Shown: piece by piece, positions 53,545 through 62,091 of the stretch
Layout of the letters: each line of letters starts with the position of its first letter
How positions within the stretch are numbered: the first letter of the stretch is position 1
DNA from: Betaproteobacteria bacterium
GTDB lineage: Bacteria > Pseudomonadota > Gammaproteobacteria > Burkholderiales > Usitatibacteraceae
NCBI GenBank assembly: GCA_016720925.1
Contig: JADKJR010000038.1
Coordinates: forward strand, 1 to 64,000
Direction: 5' to 3'
Length of the DNA: 64,000 nt
The notes under the pieces: generated by a model
The model's database searches: none
Seen by the model: only the letters and a program-made list of their open reading frames with translations
Told to the model about the DNA's origin: nothing
Position numbers and translations under genes: made by a program

Positions 53545-54900
53545 TCATTTTTGTCTGGACCTTGATTTTTCCTTGAGGAACGCGTCCGCGGCTTCCAGCG
53601 CCCGATCACGATTGAACAGAATATCCTCGCGCGTCAGTTTGATTTCGATATCCGGTTTCACGCCTTCGCCTTCAATGCGTTTTCCTTTCGGCGAAACGAA
53701 GCCGATCTCGCTGTATGCCAATTGTCCCCCACCGGGTAAGTCGGCGTAGCCCAGATAACCTAGCAGGCATCCACAACTGCGCTGCCCGATCACGGTTGCG
53801 CGCCCCAGATCCTGCAGCGTGCTGGAAAATATTTCGGATGCGGATGCGCTGAGTTCGTTGGTCAGTATGACCAGCGGTTTCTTATAGGCATTTTCCTTGC
53901 TGCCGTTGAGTTCCGTTTCCAGTTTGATGACGGGAATGAACGCCACCGTGACTGGCTGGCCGCTGCGTGTCAGGACGCGTGCCCCCTTGGCTTTTTCGCT
54001 CAGGAATCGTGTGATCAAGGTGCTCGACATGGCGAGCGATCCACCGCCGTTGTTGCGAAGATCGACGACCATGCCAGGCGTGTCTTTCATGTTGTCAATG
54101 GCGCTGAGTATGCCGTCCTCCATTCCCCCCAGGAAATTGGTAAACCGCACGTAGCCATGCCCGGATGGCAATATGCGCCAAGTGATTTCCGGCGGTATAC
54201 GGAATATCCGGCGTTTCATCGTGACCGGAATATCGGCACCAGCACTGTCGGCAGTTCCGGAGCGGGCGAACGTCATGCTGACCATGCTATCAACATCGCC
54301 GGCGGTAATTTTGCGAATCGCGCCGCGCGTGCGTGCCCACGGCGTGGACGAATCGCGTACCTCCGTCATCAGGCGTTTGTAGCGCGCCATCGCGGGTTCG
54401 CCTTCGATCGACTTGAGCGTCATTCCCGCGCGGACGCCTGCCCAGTAGGCATCCGACTGTATATGTACACTGGTGACGACGAGCTCATCGCCAATTTCCA
54501 GGAAACCGATACCGAGCGAATGTGATTCGTGATCGCGCTGCTGCGCGACCTGCTTGGGGCCGTGCACCCGCGTGTGCGAATCCCTGAGTTCGCCGGTCAT
54601 GCGGTCCAGCGCCTCCCAGTAATCGTCATCGCTGGCGGCGGACAAGATGGACGATTCGTATTTCCGGCGGGCGGCGCCCCAGTCAACACCGTTCAGCTTC
54701 GGGTCGTAGTACTTCTCGTTGATCGTTGTCCACACGTAGTCAAGTGCCGCCTGCCGCCACGAGTTGTCAGTCGATGGCACCGGTACGTTACTGGCGGGTT
54801 GATCCGGATAATGCCGGCCGACGATATTGTGCGGATCGAGCACGGCACAACCCGGGATGAGCATCAATACACCGAGAATCAATGGGAGCAGTTTGATCAT
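53545..54900 (-). CDS. S41-family peptidase lipoprotein
   Basis: 451 residues from the ATG at 54900. The lipobox LIPGC places it in a membrane. A helical N-terminal domain, a PDZ-like core (SLGIGFLEIGDELVVTSV, AYWAGVRAGMTLKSIEGEP) and a C-terminal protease domain follow, with VVDLRNNGGGSLAMSS and the nucleophile region LTNELSASASEIFSSTLQ. This is the tail-specific protease fold, which degrades proteins from the C-terminus. It is divergent from the ABC-ATPase gene. Confidence 0.85.
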   Translation of the reverse strand: MIKLLPLILGVLMLIPGCAVLDPHNIVGRHYPDQPASNVPVPSTDNSWRQAALDYVWTTINEKYYDPKLNGVDWGAARRKYESSILSAASDDDYWEALDRMTGELRDSHTRVHGPKQVAQQRDHESHSLGIGFLEIGDELVVTSVHIQSDAYWAGVRAGMTLKSIEGEPAMARYKRLMTEVRDSSTPWARTRGAIRKITAGDVDSMVSMTFARSGTADSAGADIPVTMKRRIFRIPPEITWRILPSGHGYVRFTNFLGGMEDGILSAIDNMKDTPGMVVDLRNNGGGSLAMSSTLITRFLSEKAKGARVLTRSGQPVTVAFIPVIKLETELNGSKENAYKKPLVILTNELSASASEIFSSTLQDLGRATVIGQRSCGCLLGYLGYADLPGGGQLAYSEIGFVSPKGKRIEGEGVKPDIEIKLTREDILFNRDRALEAADAFLKEKSRSRQK

Positions 54901-55062
54901 GTTGGCGATGGACGCCGAAAATTGAATCGACAATTATCTGCGATTCAACCGCGATATCGCGAACATCGTCACGCCTTTCAGCCGTTTCGTCGCCCTTGGC
55001 TTGTTTCTGGGTGGGGGCAAAGGGATACTGCCAGCTTCGACCACTCTGCACGGAAAAATTCC

Positions 55063-56010
55063 ATGGAACTCGTGATCAACGGTCTTTCCAAGACCTATCC
55101 CAACGGCGTGCAAGCGTTGAAAAATGTCACGCTGACCATCCCAACGGGAATGTTTGGCCTGCTCGGCCCCAACGGCGCGGGTAAATCCACACTCATGCGT
55201 ACGCTCGCGACCTTGCAGGACGCCGATGCCGGTTCCGTGCGTCTGGGCGACATCGACGTGCTCAAGGATAAAGACGCGGTGCGCCGGCAACTGGGCTATC
55301 TGCCGCAGGAGTTCGGCGTCTACCCCAAGGTGTCGGCCATGGACATGCTGAATCATCTGGCGGAACTGAAGGGGTTATCCAACAAAAAAGAACGGATGGA
55401 GGTCGTATCCGGCCTGCTCAAACAAACGAATCTTCATGACGTGCGCGACAAAGCCCTGGGAGGATTCTCCGGCGGCATGCGCCAGCGCTTCGGCATCGCG
55501 CAGGCGCTGCTGGGAAACCCGAAACTCATTATTGTTGACGAGCCCACGGCCGGCCTGGATCCGGAAGAGCGGGTGCGTTTCCACAATCTGCTGGCGGAGA
55601 TCGGCGAGCAGGTGATCGTGGTGTTGTCCACGCATATCGTGTCCGACGTCAGCGATTTGTGTCCGAACATGGCAATCATTAACAAAGGGGAGGTTCTGTT
55701 GACCGGCAAGCCGGCCGAACTTACGCGTGCGCTGGAGGGCCGCCTGTGGGCGACTTCCGTGCCACGCGCTGAATTGGCGGCGGCCAAGCAACGGTACCCG
55801 GTGATTTCAACGCGACTCATTTCCGGCAAGACGCGAATTCACGTCATCGGCAACAGGCAGCCCGATTCGGCGTTCCTGCCAGTTGCGCCGGAACTCGAGG
55901 ACACCTACTTTGCGGCCATCGGCGGTTTTCTGGGTGACCAGACGGCTCAACCCACGGAATCCACGGAATCCAATGAACCCGCGGAATCCGCCGAATCCGC
56001 TCTCGCATAG
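55063..56010 (+). CDS. ABC transporter ATP-binding protein
   Basis: 315 residues from the ATG at 55063. Walker A GPNGAGKST, Q-loop YLPQEFGV, signature FSGGMRQR, Walker B LIIVDEPTAGLDP and switch His in STHIVSD. A low-complexity acidic tail (PTESTESNEPAESAESALA) ends it. It pairs with the permease/M1 fusion 12 bases downstream, and the pair is likely one exporter-type complex. Confidence 0.9.
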   Translation: MELVINGLSKTYPNGVQALKNVTLTIPTGMFGLLGPNGAGKSTLMRTLATLQDADAGSVRLGDIDVLKDKDAVRRQLGYLPQEFGVYPKVSAMDMLNHLAELKGLSNKKERMEVVSGLLKQTNLHDVRDKALGGFSGGMRQRFGIAQALLGNPKLIIVDEPTAGLDPEERVRFHNLLAEIGEQVIVVLSTHIVSDVSDLCPNMAIINKGEVLLTGKPAELTRALEGRLWATSVPRAELAAAKQRYPVISTRLISGKTRIHVIGNRQPDSAFLPVAPELEDTYFAAIGGFLGDQTAQPTESTESNEPAESAESALA

Positions 56011-56022
56011 GCAGCACACGAA

Positions 56023-59000
56023 ATGATGACCTCCATTGCGCTGTTTGAATTCAAGACCCGCGTTTCGCGGCTTTCGACCTGGATTTATTTCCTGGTGTTC
56101 TTTGTCATGGCCATGCTGTGGATCGCCGCTGCCGGCGGGTTGTTCAAGGATGCCAACATCTCCTTTGGCTCCGGAAAGGTGTTCGTCAATTCGCCGTTCG
56201 CGCTCGCGCAGACAGTCTCGTTGCTGGGCATGTTCGGTGTGATTGTGATGGCGGCGGTGATGGGGCGCGCCGTGCAGCAGGATGCCGAATACCGATCGCA
56301 TCATTTTTTCTTTACCTCGCCGATTTCGAAACTCGAATATCTTGGCGGCCGGTTCATTGGCGCGTTCGGCGTACTGCTGGTGATCTTCGCCAGCATCGGG
56401 CTCGGTGCCTGGCTGGCGACGCTGCTGCCGGGCATGGATGCCGAACGCCTGGGGCACAATTTGTGGTCCGCCTATTTGCGGCCCTATGCACTGGTGCTGC
56501 TGCCCAACGCGCTTCTCATCGGCTGCATTTTCTTTGTTACCGCGGCGCTCACCAAAAAGATGTTGCCGGTCTATATCGGCAGTGTGCTGTGCCTGATTGG
56601 CTATCTGATTTCGCTCCAGTTGCTGCGCGATATCGACAACAAGACCATCGCCGCGCTCATCGACCCGTTTGGCATGTCCGCGATCGGCCGCCTCGCCGAA
56701 TACTGGACCGTGGCCGAGCGCAATACACGCCCGATTCCGTTTGAGGGCATATTGCTTTGGAACCGTTTGCTGTGGTTGGGGGTTGCCACGCTGATCGCAG
56801 CTTTTGGCTTCTGGCGTTTCTCGTTTGCAGGATTTTCCGCCGAACGCGCCGCAGGCAAGACGAAAAAACTCATCGACACGGGCGGTGACGATGCATCGCG
56901 TTCCGCATCGATGGCCCGACCGGCCGCCACGCCTGCGGCAGCCCAAATTTCGATCAGGCCCGCCGGCTTGAACCTGTTGCCGCACCTCGTCTGGCTGAAT
57001 CTGCGCGAGACAATCAAAAACATTTACTTCGGCGTGCTGGTGTTTGCCGGGATCCTGTTTCTGATCTTTGCGAGCACCACGCTGGGAAGTCGTTTCGGCA
57101 CCAATACCTGGCCGGTCACTTATCAAATGGCTGAACTGCTGGCGGGTACGTTTGCGTTGTTCATGCTCATCATCATCGCTTTCTATGCGGGCGAACTGGT
57201 ATGGCGCGAGCGCGACAATCGTCTCGACCAGATCATCGATGCGACCCCGGTGCCGACCTGGCTGCCGCTCCTGTCAAAGCTGCTGGCGCTGATGCTGGTG
57301 CCGGTGCTGCTCCAATTCCTGCTGATGCTTTGCGGCATGACGATCCAGGCATTCAAGGGCTATTACCACTTCGAGATCGGCCTGTACTTGAAAGGGTTGC
57401 TCGGCTTGCAACTGATGGAGTACTGGCTGCTGTGCGCGCTCGCCATTGCGATACACAGCGTCGTGAATCACAAATACCTCGGCCATTTCGTGATGATTGT
57501 GTACTACATCATCATTTCGTTCTCAGGCGGTCTCGGCTTTGAACACAATCTGTACAAATACGGATCAATTCCGGCGTTTACGTATTCGGACATGAATGGT
57601 TTCGGGCATTTCCTGCCGCGCGCATTTACCTTCCAGGCGTACTGGACGACGGCGGCGCTGCTGTTGGTGATCGTCGCGTATTTGTTATGGACACGCGGCA
57701 CTGTCAGCGGCTGGCGCGAACGCATCGTCATGGCGCGCGGTCGTTTCAAGGGGGGGGTGGTCGTAGCCACTTCCGTCTCGATGCTATTGTTTGCCGGTTT
57801 GGGGGGATTCATTTTTTACAACACCAATGTTCTGAACCGCTACCAGAACAGTGCCGCAGGCCAACTGAGGCAGGTGGACTACGAGAAGAAATACAAGACA
57901 ACTGCCAGCGCAATGCAGCCACGCATCACGGCCGTTCGCATCAAGACTGATCTTTACCCGAGTGAGCAGCGGGTACGCATGGTGGGTAGTTACCGGCTAA
58001 AAAACAAGAACGAGCTGCCGGTCACCGAGGTGTGGCTGGGATTCGCGAATGACGAACTCATTTTTCATCGGCTGGAATTTGACGCGCCCGCAGACCTTGC
58101 CGAGAACGACGAGAAGATAGGTGTCCGGCGGTACAAACTGAAGACAGCGATGGCACCGGGCTCTGAGGCGACGCTAAACTTTGATCTCGAGTTGCCAACC
58201 CGCGGTTTCACCAATGCCGGTTCGAACACGGAGGTGGTCTACAACGGCTCATTCATCAATGGCCGCAGCATCCTTCCCGTGATCGGCTATCAGGAAAACA
58301 TGGAACTGACGCGCGACCAGGACCGCAAGAAATACGGGCTTCCGCCAAAGGAACGGATGCGCGATCGCGATGATGCTGAAGGCCTGAAGAGCAACTACAT
58401 TTCCAACGATGCCGACTGGATCGACTTCGAGGCTACCGTCGGCACGGACGAAGACCAGATCGCCATCTCGCCGGGCTACTTGCAGAAGGAATGGAAAGAA
58501 GGTGGCCGGCGGTACTTTGCCTACAAGATGGATGTACCCATTCTTAACTTCTTCGCATTCCAGTCGGCGCGCTACGCAGTCAGGAAAGACAAGTGGCGCG
58601 ATGTACCCATCGAGGTGTATTACCAACCCGGCCACGAATACAACATCGAGCGCATGATCGCGGGCACCAAAGCCTCGCTCGAGTACTTCAGCAATGCGTT
58701 CGGGCCGTATCAGCATAAACAGTTCCGCATCATTGAGTTCCCGCGTTATGCATCATTTGCGCAGGCTTTCCCTAATACGATTCCGTATTCGGAGGCCATC
58801 GGCTTCATCGCCCGCGTCCAGGAAAACGACGAGAAAGATATCGACTATCCCTATTACGTCACGGCCCACGAGGCGGCGCATCAGTGGTGGGCGCATCAGG
58901 TGATGGGTGGAAACGTGCAGGGTGGCACCATGCTGTCGGAAACGCTCGCGCAGTATTCGGCATTGATGGTGATGAAGCAGAAGTACGGCGAGGCGAAAAT

Positions 59001-59634
59001 GCGCAAGTTCCTCGCCTACGAAATGGATCGATACCTCACCGGTCGCGCTTTCGAGCAGAAAAAGGAACTGCCGCTGGCGCGCGTGGAAAACCAGCCGTAC
59101 ATACATTACAACAAGGGCAGTGTAGTGATGTATGCGCTGCAGGACTACATCGGCGAAGAAAATGTGAATCGCGCGTTGAAGGCATTGGTAGAGGAATCTG
59201 CCTACAAGGGACCACCGTATCCGAACGCGACCATTTTTCTCAAGCACATTCGAGCCGTCACGCCGCCGCATTTGCAGTACGTCATCGACGACATGTTTGA
59301 AAATATCATCCTGTTCGACAATCGCGCCACCAAGGCGACATGGAAGGAACTGCCGGACGGCAAGTTCCAGGTGAAAATGAATATTACCGCCAAGAAACGC
59401 AAGGCTGATAAAACGGGCAAGGAAGAAGATGTGGCGCTCGCGGACTGGATCGACGTCGGTGTCCTGGATGAAAAAGGCGTGCCGATATTCCTCGAAAAGC
59501 GAAAGTTCGAGAAGGAAGAAAATGAAATCACGCTGATCGTGGACCGCAAGCCTGCGAAGGCGGGAATCGATCCGCTGAACAAGTTGATCGATCGGCGGCC
59601 AAAGGATAATGTCGTCAATGTTGACAAGAGCTGA
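56023..59634 (+). CDS. ABC permease fused to M1-family metallopeptidase
   Basis: 1203 residues. The N-terminal half has about 12 helices in two ABC-2-like sets (first near 20-270, second near 330-590). One further helix (SVSMLLFAGLGGFIFYNTN) leads to a large periplasmic domain of the M1 type: zinc motif HEAAHQWWAHQ and, 18 residues on, SETLAQYSA with the third ligand Glu. The exopeptidase exopeptide-anchor GAMEN motif was not found. Downstream of its ATPase gene, it would couple ATP-driven movement to peptide processing or to extraction of a membrane substrate. The family occurs in various proteobacteria; its substrate is unknown. Confidence 0.85.
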   Translation: MMTSIALFEFKTRVSRLSTWIYFLVFFVMAMLWIAAAGGLFKDANISFGSGKVFVNSPFALAQTVSLLGMFGVIVMAAVMGRAVQQDAEYRSHHFFFTSPISKLEYLGGRFIGAFGVLLVIFASIGLGAWLATLLPGMDAERLGHNLWSAYLRPYALVLLPNALLIGCIFFVTAALTKKMLPVYIGSVLCLIGYLISLQLLRDIDNKTIAALIDPFGMSAIGRLAEYWTVAERNTRPIPFEGILLWNRLLWLGVATLIAAFGFWRFSFAGFSAERAAGKTKKLIDTGGDDASRSASMARPAATPAAAQISIRPAGLNLLPHLVWLNLRETIKNIYFGVLVFAGILFLIFASTTLGSRFGTNTWPVTYQMAELLAGTFALFMLIIIAFYAGELVWRERDNRLDQIIDATPVPTWLPLLSKLLALMLVPVLLQFLLMLCGMTIQAFKGYYHFEIGLYLKGLLGLQLMEYWLLCALAIAIHSVVNHKYLGHFVMIVYYIIISFSGGLGFEHNLYKYGSIPAFTYSDMNGFGHFLPRAFTFQAYWTTAALLLVIVAYLLWTRGTVSGWRERIVMARGRFKGGVVVATSVSMLLFAGLGGFIFYNTNVLNRYQNSAAGQLRQVDYEKKYKTTASAMQPRITAVRIKTDLYPSEQRVRMVGSYRLKNKNELPVTEVWLGFANDELIFHRLEFDAPADLAENDEKIGVRRYKLKTAMAPGSEATLNFDLELPTRGFTNAGSNTEVVYNGSFINGRSILPVIGYQENMELTRDQDRKKYGLPPKERMRDRDDAEGLKSNYISNDADWIDFEATVGTDEDQIAISPGYLQKEWKEGGRRYFAYKMDVPILNFFAFQSARYAVRKDKWRDVPIEVYYQPGHEYNIERMIAGTKASLEYFSNAFGPYQHKQFRIIEFPRYASFAQAFPNTIPYSEAIGFIARVQENDEKDIDYPYYVTAHEAAHQWWAHQVMGGNVQGGTMLSETLAQYSALMVMKQKYGEAKMRKFLAYEMDRYLTGRAFEQKKELPLARVENQPYIHYNKGSVVMYALQDYIGEENVNRALKALVEESAYKGPPYPNATIFLKHIRAVTPPHLQYVIDDMFENIILFDNRATKATWKELPDGKFQVKMNITAKKRKADKTGKEEDVALADWIDVGVLDEKGVPIFLEKRKFEKEENEITLIVDRKPAKAGIDPLNKLIDRRPKDNVVNVDKS

Positions 59635-59636
59635 AT

Positions 59637-59705
59637 GCAAAAGACAAGCACTGTCGCGGGTGTCAGGGCGAAAGTGGCCGAAACGCCGCGCCAGCTCTTG
59701 TGTTG
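59637..59705 (+). repeat. dispersed intergenic palindromic repeat, copy 8
   Basis: AAAGACAAGCACTGTCGCGG, TGTCAGGGC / GGCCGAAAC stem, ending CCGCGCCAGCTCTTGTGTTGG. The symmetric form, more diverged. Confidence 0.65.
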
Positions 59706-59789
59706 GAGCCATTGGATTACATGAATATGATTTGATCTGCTAGCATCGCGCATTCACGAAATTTGATTAACTCTCGCGGAGAAATTCAG

Positions 59790-61850
59790 ATGCGAAAGCT
59801 GTTTGTTCTACTTTCCTTCCTTGGCTTGTCGGTCTCCGGCAATCCCGTTGCGGCACAAACGAAATCCGCTGACCAGCCCGCCACGTCGTTTCCCTACACT
59901 CCGGGACTCGATATCAACGCGATGGACAAGACTGCGGATCCGTGTGTGGACTTCTACCAATACACCTGCGGCGGCTGGATGAAAAACAATCCCATTCCTG
60001 CTGATCAGCCGCGTTGGAGCGTGTACGGCAAGCTCACACAGGATAACCAGCGCTATCTCTGGGGAATTCTCGATGGGTTGGCGAAAAGTACGCAGGGCCG
60101 AAATATCCGCCAGCAGAAAATCGGCGATTACTTTGCAGCCTGCATGGACGAAGCGGCGGTTGAGAAGCTCGGTGCAAAACCGCTGCAGCCCGATCTCGAC
60201 CAGATCAACGCGATGAAATCAAAACGCGAATTGCCGGCCGTACTCGCAAAGCTGCACCTGGCAACGCAGGACGCCGGCTTCTTCTTCGGCTTCGGTTCGA
60301 ACCAGGACTTCGCCGATTCCACAAAGGTCATCGCTTTCGCCTCATCGGGCGGACTGAGCCTGCCCGATCGCGACTACTACCTCAAGCCCGAGGACAAGTC
60401 CAAGGAGATTCGCGAAAAGTTCGTGGCCCACGTGACGCGCACGTTTGAATTGCTCGGCGACAGCGCAGAGGCCGCCAAACGCAATGCAACCAAAGTGATG
60501 GAACTCGAAACCGCGCTGGCACAAGCGTCGCTTTCACGCGTCGATCGCCGCGATCCGTACAAGCTGTTTCACAAAGTGAATGCAAAAGGGCTGAAGGCGC
60601 TGACGCCGGCGTTTGACTGGAATGGTTACCTGAAAGGGGTTGGCCTTCCGTCAATGAATTCGTACAACGTCACCGAGCCCGAGTTTTTCAAGGCGCTTGA
60701 AACGCAGTTGCAATCGCTGAGCCTGGATGACATCAAGACCTATCTGCGCTGGCACCTGGCGCATTCGAGCGCGCCATACCTGTCATCCGCGTTCGTGAAT
60801 GAGAACTTCAATTTCTTCAGCAAGACACTGCGCGGCGTGCCGGAATTGAAGCCGCGCTGGAAGCGTTGCGTGGCGCTGGTCGATGGGCAACTGGGTGAGG
60901 CGCTCGGCCAGGAATTTGTCAGCCGCGCCTTCAGTGCTGATCTGAAGAAGAAGACACTGCACATGACGAGGCAGATCGAAGCGGCCATGCAGGCGGATCT
61001 CAACCAACTGGAATGGATGAGTCCGGCAACCAAACTGAAAGCCCTCGAAAAACTGCACAGCATCGTCAACAAGATTGGCTATCCGGACAAGTGGCGCGAT
61101 TACAGTGCGATGCGTGTCAAACGCGATGACTTCATGGGCAATGTGCAACGCGGCAACCTGTTCGAATCGCGGCGCGATCTGAAAAAGATCGGCAAGCCGC
61201 TCGATCGCGGCGAATGGTCGATGACGCCACCGACCGTGAATGCGTATTACAACGCGCAGATGAACGACATCAATTTCCCGGCCGGTGTCTTGCAGCCGCC
61301 TTTGTACGATCCAAAAATGGACGATGCGCCGAACTATGGCAATACCGGCGGCACCATTGGCCACGAATTGACGCACGGCTTTGACGACGAGGGGCGCAAG
61401 TTCGACGCGAAAGGTAACCTGAAAGAGTGGTGGACGGAGAAGGACGACAAGGCGTTCACGGAGCGTGCGCAATGCGTTGCCGATCAATATGCGCAATACA
61501 CGATCGTCGACGACATCAAGATCAACAGCAAACTCACGCTGGGCGAGGACATCGCCGATTTGGGCGGGCTGGTGCTGGGGTGGATGGCGTGGCAATCGCA
61601 GATCGCCGGTGCAAAGCCGGAATCCCGCGAAGGGTTCTCACCCGAGCAACGATTCTTTATCGGCTATGCGCAATGGGCGTGCGAGAACAATCGTCCGGAA
61701 GATCTGCGCGATCGCGCATTGACCAATCCGCATTCTCCGGGCAAGTATCGCGTCAATGGCCTGGTGGTCAACATGCCGGAGTTCGAGAAAGCTTTCTCGT
61801 GCAAGGCGGGCCAGCCGATGGTCCGGGAGAATCGCTGTCGGGTTTGGTAG
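59790..61850 (+). CDS. M13-family (neprilysin-type) zinc metallopeptidase
   Basis: 686 residues from the ATG at 59790 (GCGGAGAAATTC upstream), with a signal peptide (LFVLLSFLGLSVSGNPVAAQ). NAYYNAQMNDINFPAGVLQPP, GGTIGHELTHGFDDEGR (HExxH) and GEDIADLGG (third ligand Glu) are all intact, and the C-terminus CRVW is the family end. It cleaves short peptides on the amino side of hydrophobic residues, in the periplasm or outside. It lies downstream of the ABC/M1 genes. Confidence 0.92.
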   Translation: MRKLFVLLSFLGLSVSGNPVAAQTKSADQPATSFPYTPGLDINAMDKTADPCVDFYQYTCGGWMKNNPIPADQPRWSVYGKLTQDNQRYLWGILDGLAKSTQGRNIRQQKIGDYFAACMDEAAVEKLGAKPLQPDLDQINAMKSKRELPAVLAKLHLATQDAGFFFGFGSNQDFADSTKVIAFASSGGLSLPDRDYYLKPEDKSKEIREKFVAHVTRTFELLGDSAEAAKRNATKVMELETALAQASLSRVDRRDPYKLFHKVNAKGLKALTPAFDWNGYLKGVGLPSMNSYNVTEPEFFKALETQLQSLSLDDIKTYLRWHLAHSSAPYLSSAFVNENFNFFSKTLRGVPELKPRWKRCVALVDGQLGEALGQEFVSRAFSADLKKKTLHMTRQIEAAMQADLNQLEWMSPATKLKALEKLHSIVNKIGYPDKWRDYSAMRVKRDDFMGNVQRGNLFESRRDLKKIGKPLDRGEWSMTPPTVNAYYNAQMNDINFPAGVLQPPLYDPKMDDAPNYGNTGGTIGHELTHGFDDEGRKFDAKGNLKEWWTEKDDKAFTERAQCVADQYAQYTIVDDIKINSKLTLGEDIADLGGLVLGWMAWQSQIAGAKPESREGFSPEQRFFIGYAQWACENNRPEDLRDRALTNPHSPGKYRVNGLVVNMPEFEKAFSCKAGQPMVRENRCRVW

Positions 61851-62091
61851 GGCGCGCTCCAAGGGGGCCCAACCGGGCGCATCCCAGGTAAGCCGCCGGC
61901 ACAGTTCACCCGCATGCTCGCGTTCCGCCGCGTGCGGGCAATCTATCCGCGGAAATCACCTCGTTTCCTGTAAACTTGCGCGCGCCTTCCTACCGGGACA
62001 CAATCCTTGAAAGAAAAGGCGTTCGGCATGTTCCGTCGGATTCCCGGCTAACGTGCCCGAAACCCCAGAACACAATTTTGAGGAGTTCCCG

